Source of the DNA: Loxodes magnus | Taxonomy: Eukaryota > Ciliophora > Karyorelictea > Loxodida > Loxodidae | Direction of reading: 5' to 3' | NCBI GenBank assembly: GCA_946699065.1 | Contig: CAMPDV010001043.1 | Location: forward strand, 87,012-151,011 | Length of the DNA: 64,000 nt | Shown here: positions 35,821 to 47,200 of the stretch, one piece after another | How positions within the stretch are numbered: position 1 is the first letter of the stretch | Layout: each line of letters opens with the position of its first letter | Translations under genes and position numbers: made by a program | The notes under the pieces: generated by a model | Told to the model about the DNA's origin: nothing | What the model saw: the letters and a program-made list of their open reading frames with translations, nothing else | Databases searched by the model: none

Positions 35821-36657
35821 CAATTTAATAAAAATATATTATATTTTATTTATTATATGAATATAATTAGGTAGATCTAAATAAGAGTGTAAGAGTATAA
35901 TAGATATTTAGTAATAATATGATATAAATATATATTATTAAAGCTAATACTTATACCTTGTTCTTCAATTACTTGGTGAGTTTAATTAGAGGGTATTTTA
36001 GTTTAATTTAGAGTGAGTTTAAAAGGATCTTTGAATAATAATTTGGATTTGAAGTGGTTATAGGATATAAATAATAATTATAAATATAATTATGAAATCT
36101 ATTTTAAGGTTTCTTATTTTGTTAAGATAATCTAAATAATACTTTGATTAATGCTATATATTTTTATATATTTATGCTATTTTTATTAAAAGGCTTTGAA
36201 TAAGGATAAATTTGTTTTAATTATATTAAGTTATTTTAAAATCATTTTTAATTGTTTCTCGCTCCAAGAAAATAAAGAAAAATACATTAATATTATGGAC
36301 AAATAGTGAATCTCTCTTAATATATTTATTTAAATAACCCATTTTAAATATCAATTTGAAGAATTAAAATAAGGCTATGTAAGATTATTTTTAATATAAG
36401 GAATCAAAAATACTTTAATTTATTCACTAAGGGATTTTACTAAAGCACTAATATTTAATAGTAATATACTCCTACAAATTAAAACTATTAAAACTAAATA
36501 TATAATTTCACACCTTTTTAATTATTACTATATTAAAAGACTAAAAATCATTACAACATAGTTTACATTTAGTTTAATTAAGAGTAAAATTACAGTCTAA
36601 GTTAGTTATATCTAATAATTAAATATATAAAATATATTATTATAATTATCATTTATT
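35821..36657. repeat. Dispersed AT-rich repeat X, copy 3
   Basis: AT-rich; 36290-36640 is related to the other X copies. No gene seen. Confidence 0.35.
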
Positions 36658-36985
36658 TATTTTAAATAGTGGAGGAGCAAGGCTCCAACTAAGATTAACT
36701 TAAACTCAAGAACAATGAAAGTACTTAAGGAGTGACAAACTGGACAAGAATCTTGACAATAGCCAAGCAGGAAAGAGACATTGAGTAACGGCTGATGAAA
36801 GACGATTATATCTCTTGGGGCATGACTCCAAACATTCCGAAGTAAAATACAGAATTTCATAAGGAATGAAGCACTGGATTAAACTTCCAATAAGAGATTT
36901 TTATTTATTTTAAATAAAATTTTAAAGAACTACGTATTATCGAGAGTGTTATGAGCTCTAAAATTCAATTTATTTATAAATAATT
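36658..36985 (+). mobile_element. SINE-like element S6
   Basis: Starts TTTAAATAGTGGAGGAGCAAG, like the starts of S1, S2 and S7. It has a GC-richer body unlike theirs and ends with a worn form of the shared tail (AAAGAACTACGTATTATCGAG, then AATTTATTTATAAAT). About 330 bases. It carries no open frame with meaning. Confidence 0.65.
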
Positions 36986-37079
36986 ATCTCTTTAGTAATT
37001 TTTTTTAAAATATAATAACATACATATAAACTTAATAAATATACTTTTTAATTCATTAATTTCAACTAAAACAGTTTTT

Positions 37080-37332
37080 GGAAACTCCTTTAATTGCTCG
37101 ACGTTCTCTTTTTAAGGAATAACGGGGATTTCCTGTTGTGCTCCAGGTACAGCTTCTAGGGAGCTCCATCACTTTGAGCAGCCAGGTTTCAAGCCCCTAC
37201 TAAGAGCGGATAATCTCAAAGACAGTGTTCAGAAAATGACTCTGACCAGGGACTTTCTGAAAGGAAAGAAACTTGTTCCTAGCCATAAAACCAGAAAGTG
37301 TAGTAAAGGCCAATATCAGCTCCCACTATCTT
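37080..37332 (+). repeat. Dispersed repeat R, copy 2
   Basis: Reverse complement of 9090-9372 with scattered substitutions. Same GGTTTCAAGCCCC box on this strand. No LINE tail. Nothing suggests protein coding. Confidence 0.65.
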
Positions 37333-37399
37333 TTCTATTATTTAAAAATTTGATTAACTTAAAATTGTTTGCGTAAGGATTAATTAATTAGGGATTTAA

Positions 37400-38460
37400 A
37401 TTTTGAATAATTGATTTAGGAAAAAAAGTTGAATATTAAAATAATAAATCTGATTTCTTATTTGGATTTAAATATGAAGTTTTTAAATATTAAATGAAAT
37501 AAGAATAATGATATAAAGGAATTTATATATAAAATGATAGAAATATAGTAATATCTATTTAATAGAAAGATATTTGATTTTAGTAAAGCATAAGAAAGTA
37601 ATATACAGTTTTATTCACAAATAAAAACTATGAAATGATGATCAGGACTTTTAGAAATAAATTAGTAAATTAAAAGGAATGTTAATTAATATAACTACAT
37701 AGTTTACATTTTACTTAATTAACTTTTAATGACAAATATAACTTATAAAATAATAAAATAGAATCTATAAGATTATTATAAATATTACTATTATAGAAAG
37801 CTATAACATCTTATACAAATTTAATAAATATTTTACCAAATCATTGACTAATTTAGAACATTTTACCTATTTAATTTAGGAAATGTAAGCCTTTAGAGAA
37901 AAATGTGACTTATAAATGAGATAAAGCAAAGTCTAAAAAAGTTTTAGATAAAATAAAATTTTATATTTTAATTAAAAACTATTTATAAGATTTTTGCTTG
38001 TTTCATATATATTTTAATTAAACTTAATTTACCATCTAAATTATTAAATTTATCATTTTTTTAATTATATATTTGGAAATAATTTAGGGAAAAAAATTAA
38101 GATTTTTATTAAGATAAAAATAAAATTTCTTTTATCTTCATTTTATCATACTGTTCAGATACGGAACTATTTTTTATTCTCCTTTTGTAATCCTTATAGT
38201 GGTTTGCCTTAAAATGATGAGGATGATTCTGGTGATTTTTATTTTTCTCTTCTAGTCTGGCTTATCTCCTTTCTTTGCTAATTTTTTGATTCTTGTTATT
38301 CTCCATTTCCCTGATATAATAATGAAAATAATATATAATATTCTCTTATTTCTTTGATTTATTGGCTAATTAATATAATTGTAGAATAATAATTATTTAT
38401 ATAATATAAAATATTAGAAATGCTATTGTATAAATATGAGCCTTAATAAAGTATTATTGA
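37400..38460. repeat. Dispersed AT-rich repeat X, copy 4, with a short minus-strand ORF
   Basis: 37420-38100 is related to the other X copies. At 38330-38145 the minus strand reads MENNKNQKISKERRQARLEE and then HHFKANHYKDYKRRIKNSS, basic protein-like text similar at its start to the minus-strand ORF near 4005. 38385-38460 matches 7890-7975 of the first RING-kelch module. No function known. Confidence 0.4.
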
Positions 38461-38468
38461 TTTGGAGA

Positions 38469-39895
38469 TAAATAAATAAATAAATTTGATTATAGAGTGC
38501 GTAGCACCTCGTTGATGCGCAGCTCTTTACATATCTCAATATATGTTCGTTTCTTCAAGTAAGCCTTTAGATAATAGAAATTCTTCTTCTATTAGTTACA
38601 TATCTTCCTTATTTTCCTCTATATTATCTCTCTTTCTTCTGTCTTCTATCTATCTACGTTTTATTAAATCTTTATTGCAAGCTTAATTTATTTTTTCTTA
38701 CTAATCTTACTAGTTTTCATTTCTAATTCTTTTCTTTTTGATCAAGCTTTTATACACTCATAAAAATTATCCTTTTCCTGCTCTATAGTTTTTTCCTATT
38801 TCTTTTTTTAATTCAATTTTCTTTTCTATATATCCTCTTTTTCTTTTTTCTAATAAGTCTTTGATATAATCTTTTATTATCAAGTCAACTTAACTCTTTT
38901 TTACTCTTCTTAGGTTCTAATGAATTTCTCGAATTTGGCCGTTCCTCACATTATATCAAATATTTTCATTCCTTATCTCTCTACTCATATTGTTCTAAGA
39001 TTTCAGATACATTATTATCTTCCTTCTTTGTATTCTGAACAGTTTTCTATGATATACCTTTCATTTTCTCTTGTATTGCTACATATATGCATTGACTTGT
39101 CATAACTAAGTGTCTTTCTTTTAGCAATTCTAACTCCCATTACATTTCGTTCTTATTCTAAATAGGTAACAGATTTCTTCTTTTCTATTTTTATTATATC
39201 TCAGGTAGTTGGGTGGTCCTACTACATTTTCATCAAATCATATTTTTCTATATTATAATGTTGCTATCATTTACTCAATCCTTTCTCTATCTTATACGTA
39301 TACTCTATATTCTCATATTGCAATATTAATGTTTTTCTTTCCTTTTTAATTGTTATTACCATCATCTATAAATATTTCTTTGTCTTCAATTTTTAATTCT
39401 ACTTTTATTGCTGTGCAGTATTATTCAAATATAAAGTTCTCTTCTTTACTTAGGCCGAACAATAATCCCTCTAACGTTTTTTGTCATAGATGATGTTTAA
39501 ATTTCATAAATTGCAATTCGTGTTCTAACATCTCCTTTTGCACTTGAAAAGGGGCATCTATGATTGTTCGTAAAGATCTTCTCTATATTATTTCTAGTTG
39601 TTCCATCGCTTATTTTCCTACAAATTATTCGCAATATGGGATCACTTCTGTCCAATAACTGAAAACTGAGCTTACGAAGGTTTTTATCATTATTCCTGCA
39701 TTATATGGTGTTAATCCCTTATTCATTGTTACTTTTCCCAACATTTATGTTTGCCATTTTTATGCTGCTTCTAGTCTATTCTCCATGTGTTTTTCAAAAC
39801 TGATGTTCTCTTCTATTATATGGTCTAGGTATAAAAGGTCGTTACCCTTTCGATCCTTAAATTTCCTACCTCGATAGTATATCCAATATTTATAA
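38469..39895 (-). mobile_element. Non-LTR retrotransposon, LINE B, 5-prime truncated, with 3-prime tail
   Basis: Minus-strand element keeping the part of ORF2 after the catalytic box: LYLDHIIEENISFEKHMENR, LEAAQKWQTQMLGKVTMNKG, FVSSVFSYWTEVIPYCEQF, MEQLEIIQRRSLRTIIDAPF. This matches the region that follows FADD in many LINEs. The basic C-terminus is followed by a short 3-prime UTR and the tail AAAGAGCTGCGCATC, GAGGTGCTACGCACTC, (TTTA)n at 38469-38527. Truncation lies at about 39895, against the tail of S7. TGA stands at Trp-like places. This is the only coding element seen with this tail, so it is the likely source of machinery for S1-S7. Confidence 0.75.
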
Positions 39896-40240
39896 TAAAT
39901 AAAATTTGACTTATAAATAAATAAGATTAGAGAGTGCGTAGTATCTCAATAATGCTCAGCTCTTTAATGAAGATTTTTAAAGGTAAAAAATATTTTCTGA
40001 AGTCTTCCACAGTGCTAGCATCCTTTGTGAATCTCATCTTCTATAAGGCGTTATTGGAATACTCTCTAAGAGACCTTAGTATCTGGCATCTTTCATCAAT
40101 AACGATACTCGATGCCTATTTAGTCTTTGTCTTCTCTCTTGGCCCCTACTAAGCCTCCTGTTCGATTCTTCGCCCATGAGTACTTCCTTGTACCAGATCT
40201 TAAGTGAATGTCAGCTGGAAGATTACTCCTCCCTATTTAT
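39896..40240 (-). mobile_element. SINE-like element S7
   Basis: Minus strand; starts TAAATAGGGAGGAGTAATC near 40240 and ends with the shared tail at 39905-39965 (AAAGAGCTGAGCATT, ACTACGCACTCTC, TTTATTTATAAG). Its body is GC-richer and unlike S1-S6 except for the start. It directly abuts the truncated end of LINE B. Confidence 0.65.
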
Positions 40241-40249
40241 ATATATATA

Positions 40250-41029
40250 ATAATTTTTAGAAATGTTTATAATATATTTAAATATTCTTTTTGTATAATT
40301 TGGTTTATTTTATTTCTTCTTTATCTTAATCTGTATTCTATTCTTATATTTTTTTTAATTTACATTTTTTTTCATACACTATGAGTTAAAAAATATATAC
40401 AAAGATAGCACATCAATTGCCAATATTGCAAAATATTTAATTTAAATTTTGATTAAATTTAAGATCAAGATTGCAATTCTTACAAAAATAGTTAATTGAA
40501 TATTTTAAAAGGAAAAAACTAGTTTTGCTTTAAATATAAATCTTTAAGTTTATGAATAATAAAAAATAGGAAGAAGTTATTTCATTTTGTTCATAATTAT
40601 TTAGTTCATAAATCTTATCATATAGAATGCTACTAAGTAAAAATCATATGTGACATAGTATTCCATAAGATTTTCACATTCTTATAGTTTCAAATCTTAA
40701 ATTGGCATATATTTTAAGTTTGATGCTAATTAAATTCAGTAAGTAGAAAAAAGAAGTGAATTAAGGCAGCTAATTGGTAAAATATCCTAGTATATAATTA
40801 TAATTCTTAATATTTCATTTCAAGGATATAAAAATCAATGATCATCATATAATTGAAATATATTCTTGTACATATTAAAATTACTTAAAATTATGAGGAT
40901 GAGTAAAATACGTTATTTAAGCATCCTGCAAGACAAATAATTAAGAAGTCAAGACAATATGGTCCAAAAAAGGCATAAAGATACTACATAATAACAGAAC
41001 AATAATTTACTACTAATAAATTCTTAAGA
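40250..41029. other. AT-rich stretch, nothing recognised
   Basis: AT-rich sequence between S7 and element Z5. No motif recognised. Confidence 0.4.
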
Positions 41030-41960
41030 AAAAAATGGAAAGCTTCAAATCAGATTTCTACTCTACCTCAAAGAAGGAGAGAAACCAGAAACCACTCTCA
41101 GCCAGTCTTCTTTTACTTAGTCCTAACCTTTTTCTTAATCTTAATAACCTGAAGAGGAACAGAAATAAGCTTAGAAGACAGCACATAAAACAACTCCAAC
41201 CTCATAAGAGAAACCAAGGAAGCAGATGAAGTCTGCTCTTCACTAGGAGGTCTCGGAGTTCAATCATTTAGCCAGATGAGTATGGAATAGCTCATCAAAG
41301 TGGTTCTAAACCTTCAGGAAGAGGTAGGAAGTTGAAAAAGGACAATGACAAGCTAATTGAGAATCTGAACAAGCAAGAGGAAATCAAATAAAGAATTATG
41401 TCCCAGGAAAGAGATTTAAATGCTTTCTGAAGCATTTAATGAGATCAAAACAACCAATCTTAAAGCTAGCAATAGAAACAGACTGAAATTGGAAATAGAA
41501 TAGAGAAATAGAAGAAAGATAGTTAAAATTACAACTTCAAATGGAAATAAGAGAGCATAAAAGTGACCCAATGTTGATTAAAGAAGAAATTATTAGAAAG
41601 TCTTAAAACAAATAGAGGTAAATAAGGATTAGAAAAAAATGCTTTTGTTGTGGAAGCTTGTGGCATTTATATCGTAAATGTAAGAAATTATAGTAGAAAA
41701 AACTGAATTATTGGATCCAATAAAAAAGAAGAAATAATCAAGAAGAAGCAAGTTTTGTATTGCAGTTTAAGTGGAGAAATATATAAAATCAGGAAAAATG
41801 CAATAAGACAAGAAAAGGAAAGGAAAGGAAAGGAGAGGAAGGTAAATCTGGAAAATTCCGAGTTCCCAATCTCGCTAAATTGGCGATGCCAAACATTTTT
41901 ATTTAACAGCAGGGAACATGAACTGCTATCTTCTGGACTTTGTTGAAATACCTTAAAATG
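41030..41960 (+). mobile_element. Zinc-knuckle ORF1-like element, copy Z5
   Basis: ATG at 41035 gives MESFKSDFYSTSKKERNQ. The coiled coil contains KVVLNLQEEV-like text (41300-41330), KKDNDKLIENLNKQEEIKQR and then RIMSQERDLNAF with TGA (Trp) and S-I. The knuckle near 41650-41690 is a complete CCHC box, CFCCGSLWHLYRKC. After it come a basic tail, a short GGAAA microsatellite (41817-41840) and a GC-richer end to about 41950. It abuts S4. Frame changes are present. The TGA in the helix is at the same place as in Z2 and Z3. Confidence 0.7.
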
Positions 41961-42019
41961 GAAAACTTAATTTATATATTATTAATATTATTATATATAT
42001 ATTTTTTTAAACCGCCATA

Positions 42020-42510
42020 GTTGTTCGAAGGTGAACAACAAGGTCATCTTCATCAGAGGTTGGGGAAGTTAAGTACCCATAATCGACTTTATGTCTTCCT
42101 CTGCTTTGGTTTGGCCTCGAGACATAAGATTCTTAGACCTTCGGCACTGGCTTAGTTTAGATTTAATTCTGGAACTAAAAAGAAATAATATTGCGAGCTT
42201 CATCAGAGGTGGGGAATTTAAGTACCCATAATTGACACATGTCATCCTCTGCTTTGGTGATGCAATGAGACACAATCCTGCCATGTCCTTGGACCTTCAA
42301 CAAGTAGAAAATATTACGAGTATTCTTAAATTATATCAGTATTGAACATTTTTATCAGTACTGAATAATTATACCAGTATTGAACAAGGTCTACCAGTAT
42401 CTGATAATTTTATCAGTAACAAACATTCTTGTCAGTATGAAACATTTTTTAAAGAGCTGCGCACCAATGAGAGTGCTACGCGCTCTATAATAAAATTTAT
42501 TTATTATTTA
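42020..42510 (+). mobile_element. SINE-like element S4
   Basis: Partner of S3 in the opposite orientation, about 90% identical. It has the doubled 60-base module (42050-42115 and 42200-42260), the array of 25-base units (42335-42450) and the tail AAAGAGCTGCGCACC to (TTTA)n at 42452-42506. The minus-strand open frame here is not a gene. Confidence 0.8.
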
Positions 42511-43985
42511 TAAAAATTAATCTCAAATGATTAATTACTATACTAATATTTAATTCATTTTTATTTATTTTTTTACTTTATATTTATATATTTAATTTAG
42601 AAATTAAACTTATTATGAATTAATATGAAATTATTAATAAATATACTATTTCTATTAACCTATAAATGGGTAAATGATTTCTTAGAAGAAGTAAAAGATT
42701 TATAATTTTTTATTTTGTGACTATTTAAAAATTATAAAATAGCCTTAAGCAATTTTTATCAAAGTATTTAAGAAAGTAATTATTTTTTATTGTTATAAAA
42801 CGATTTCGAAATTTAACAGATTAAATAAAAAAGCTGAAGAGTTAACTTTTTATAAAAAGTTTCTTTAAATAAAAAATTCTTAGACTCTTTTATTAAATCA
42901 AGTTAATTTTGTACAAAGTTACACTCATCATTTGTACTTTATGATTAAATCTTAACTTTTCTATTTGAAACCTATAAATAATAGTAATGATTCGTTTAAT
43001 AATTATGAAGTTTATTTAAGACTTTTGTAATTCAAGATTAGCATGAAACTTTTTAGGTTAGCAAGGAAACTAAATAAATTTAATATAAAGAACTATACTG
43101 GTGATATATCCTTTGCATAAATAGAAATTTAAAGCTTCGTTTTTAGATCTGAAAATCAAATAAGCGGAGATTTAATTTTTTGAACAAGAAAAATGTAAAA
43201 TTGAAGCTTGAGTAAAAGTTATTACAAGATGATTAATTAAATTTTTATCTCAACTAAATTTTAAATTCGAGAAAGAAGAATTCCAGATTAAACTAATAAT
43301 CACTTTATATTAAAAAATAAGTGATTTTAGTCATTAAAGAAACAAAAAATGATTAAATCATAAACTATTATTTAAATACAGAGAGATGTAAGTCAATTGC
43401 CTAAAAGAAAGTTAAATTAAATGAAGATTAATTATTATGAAAAAGAAACTAAAAATTATTAAAATGATATATCCCTTTTATAATAATGATATATATTTGA
43501 ATATATCTATATTTCTAAATTTAAAATATTAAACCATATTTCATTCATTTAGATTATTTCTCAATGTTTCTCCTTTTTTTCTAAAATAAAATATTGTTTC
43601 TAATGTATCTTTACAATTTTGCTATGCTTTATTTATCTAAAGAAATATAACTTTTAATTCTTTGAAAGCTCATTTATAATAATAAATTATCATGCTTGAT
43701 ATAAATTTTGTTTTAAAGCTACTAATTAAAGTCCACACTAAAATTCCAAGACATTTTGCATTAAATTTAAATGAATTATAAAGATATTATTTATTTTTAA
43801 TGCTATATAGAGTTATTTATTAATTAATGATTAAGTTCATTTCATTCAAAATATCTTAATAACTTAAACTTTCTTTTAAGGTTAACAGAAGAGAACTGTT
43901 GAAAGTGAATAATGATTTAAAATAAAATTAAGTCTTTTAAAATTGAAAGGAAAAGTTTAAGAAAGTTATTGTTTATTTTTTTTCT
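42511..43985. other. AT-rich stretch, nothing recognised
   Basis: AT-rich sequence downstream of the large gene. It may include that gene's 3-prime end if the possible intron at 44155-44209 is real. Nothing else seen. Confidence 0.4.
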
Positions 43986-44154
43986 CTACTAGGATACTGG
44001 TAAATTCATTTGAGGAAGGAATTTAAAAAGAGATACTTTAATCCTTCCATCCACTCTTCGATTTTTCTTATGTTTAATTTCATTCTCAAGAACTATGACT
44101 TTCATCTTTGTTTTCTTCTTCTTCTTAAAACTCATTAATCGTAAGCAGTTTCTC

Positions 44155-44209
44155 CTTTTTTTTAATGTTAAAAGTTTTAAGATTAAAAGTTTAAACTTAT
44201 TTGACTTAC
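44155..44209 (-). other. Possible intron near the end of the large membrane-protein gene
   Basis: On the minus strand a GTAAGT lies right after codon 1,839 and an AG follows an A-run 55 bases later. Splicing would join to a frame reading RNCLRLMSFKKKKKTKMK that ends at tandem TAG TAG near 43990. Without splicing the frame also reads on sensibly (INEFQEEEENKDESHSSW). The sequence does not decide between them. Confidence 0.3.
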
Positions 44210-47200
44210 CAAAGTTCATCATCATTTGATTCTTCAGTTAATGCTTATTCGCTTTAAATTTTTATTAATTTTTTTGTTTTAGCTTTCATTCTTTCTACTT
44301 CCATTCCTTCTACTTTAATTTATTCTTTTATAAATAATTAATCTTTCTGCTATTAGTTGAAAAAGCTTTCTTTTATTTTAGTATTCTCGTTAATTTAATT
44401 TTCTTTAGGAGTATTTTAAAATGAAACATTATGAGAATTTTGTTCTTCATTCTCATAAAACTATAGTTGAACTTTAAATTTTTCATATTCTTATAGAAAA
44501 GTTTTTATACGGTTATTTCAGTATTTTCTTCATGACTATTAAAAGCTAAGACAATTAATTGTATAGAGATCATTTAAGTTCAAATCCTTGAGAAGGGACA
44601 ATTCTATTTACTTAAGCAAAGAAGGTATTTTCTAGTTTTAAAATAGTTGATAAAGTCTTCTACTGTGTTTGTTATCTAAAGCCAAGCTTAAATCATGCTC
44701 TTAGTCTGATTTTTTTTGATTAGGTTTTTTGAAAAGTCTAAGTATTTTAGTTTTGATTTTCTAAATTAAAGTATTTTGTTGAGGTTATTGAGAAACAATA
44801 AGTTTTCTTTCCATTTTAGAAATGGTTTCAAGCAAGTTAGCTTTGCTATTAGAAAGACATAAACTAAATATTTTCTTAAGAGTTTTATTTTAAACTGAGT
44901 TTCCTATTTCTATTGTTATTTACCTAAACCAAAAGATATGAAACTATCCATTTGCTATCACAAGCAATATGAAAAGAGCATAATCTATAAACAGTTTTCT
45001 TTCTCCAGAGTCAAAATAAATTCCAATGTATAGAATGAAAGATGAAATTAGTAAATAGTTCACTTCTAGGATATTTAGATCTTTCTTTATATAAGGCTAA
45101 AATTTTATTTAGCAAGAAACACAAATTATCATTATCAAAACAAGACACCAAAATTAAAAAATTATCGAATTGTTCTACAAAAATACTAGAATAGAAGAAA
45201 TTGCTTGCTTCTAGTACATCTTAAAGAACTCTCAGTAGTAGAAATTCTCTTTATACCCATTTGTTAAAAACCCAAACTTAGATTTTATTTTATAGCTTTA
45301 AATAATTTTCCTATTTTTATAAAGATATAAAATCACTAGGAAAGGAACCAAAAATCCATAAAATAAATACCCTGGTAAAGATAAAACTAAAACGAATTGC
45401 CTATGAGATCCCTATCAGCATGTGATATCAGTATAAGAATTTAATACTGAAGTATTTTCCGAAATTTAGTAGCAACTTAAGGAGTTAAAAATAGTTTAAA
45501 TCAAGTCAGTATAAATCTGAAAGAATGAGATTGTCATTATACTAATAGCTACTGGTTTGTTAAAGTTTTTTCTTCTTATTAAAGATCATAAAAATAATAC
45601 CAAAAGTGTAAGTACTCAAATGCCGAATGGAAGTAGCAAAGTGCCGGATACTTTGCTATAGTACTATTACTCTCCTTCTTAATTTAAAATGCAATCCAAT
45701 TTTATAATATTGGAAGTTACAATGTGAAATCCTTAGTTAAATTTAAATAGTTCTGTAATGATGTTTGGTCAATCGAATTTAAAACTTTTAATAAGAATGG
45801 AGTATTGTATGTGGTTCGATAGTATTTTGAAATAAGCACCAAAATAGGATCTTTATGATTGTTTTAAAGTTTTCTTAACTACGAACAATATATAAATGAC
45901 AAAAATGATAAAGATAAGAAAGGCAAATAAAATTGAAAATCTTTTGCTTTAGCATTTTACACATTTATTAAATTCATTTTTTGATCTTCTTTAATCACAA
46001 ACATCACATAAAACTCCTTTATATCCTTTTTAGCATTTTCCTTTCCAGTTTATTTCATTTTATAACTTTTCTCTTTCCTTTTCATCAGAATTTTCCAAAT
46101 AAGTTTTAAGTCAATTTTTACCTGCAAAAGTACCTAAACATGCTTCTGAAGTTGGACACTTGTGAATTTGAGATGAGTTAAAAGACGTTCTTCAGTAACC
46201 TTAATTTGGAGCAATTAAATTAGCACCATAACATTTTGCTCCTAACATACATTCTTAGCAAGATAAATCGTTTTTATTCAATGAATATTATCCATAAAAA
46301 CAGTTTTTACATAAATTTTCGTCTACGAGAATCTATCCTTGTAAGCATGGCTAAATAGGGAGTTCTATTTACATTGTATTAGTCATATTTTGGTCATAAA
46401 ATAGATTGTTTTGGTCTATTGCATTCGATTCTAACTACACATGAACTAAGTCTCCAGGTTTGGCTTTGATGATGATATCTTAAATATCAAAAGTTCCTTG
46501 ATTAGCTTAGAATCTTGTTTTTCCTGCTAGTTGAGCATCATCTGAAAAAACTTGAATAATAGAAGTAGAATCACTTTTTACAATCTATCCATATATATCA
46601 ACTATTTAAATTTGGAACTAAGAAACTGGAAAACCTGGAATATTAGTAAGGCATTTTCTGCTAGTAATATTTTCGTAACAGTGAGATAGAACATCAGTAA
46701 TAGAGTTATTACTATATTTATATCCAAACGAAGCTAAATTATTTCCATAATAGGCTTTATTATTTTAAAACAAAGAACAAATTTCTTTACTTCAAGCATT
46801 AGGAATCAGAGTAATCACCGATCCCTAAAATGAAATGGCTCCTCCTTCACTTATTTGAGTCATTATTTAGTTGTTTATAAAATAGTTATTTTCAACTAAA
46901 TATTCACAAATCAAATCTTTATCACACGTAAGTCTTAAAGCTCCTCCTTTTGAAACCTACTATTTATTACCTTCTATTTTATTATTTTCAAATCTGTTTT
47001 CTTAAAATCTTATCTTAGCATTTTAGCAGTAACCAACTCCTCCATTTTCTTAAGCAGTACAATATTCGAAAATATTTCCTAGCAACACATTCTCTTTCTC
47101 AGGCCTTTTATTTATAATACCAAAGCATCCACCTGATTAAGCTTACATCTCTGAACATTTGCAGTTCATCATTCTCAACTAAGAATCAAGTGAATAAATT

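Noticed and set aside
35547-35828. Plus-strand open frame of 93 codons across SINE S3
   Set aside because: It is the complement of a non-coding repeat body; the apparent internal protein repeat comes from the doubled 60-base DNA module.
44570-44605. A TTCAAATCC box resembling a tRNA T-arm
   Set aside because: No matching acceptor, D-arm or anticodon arm surrounds it, and it lies inside the coding frame of the large membrane-protein gene.
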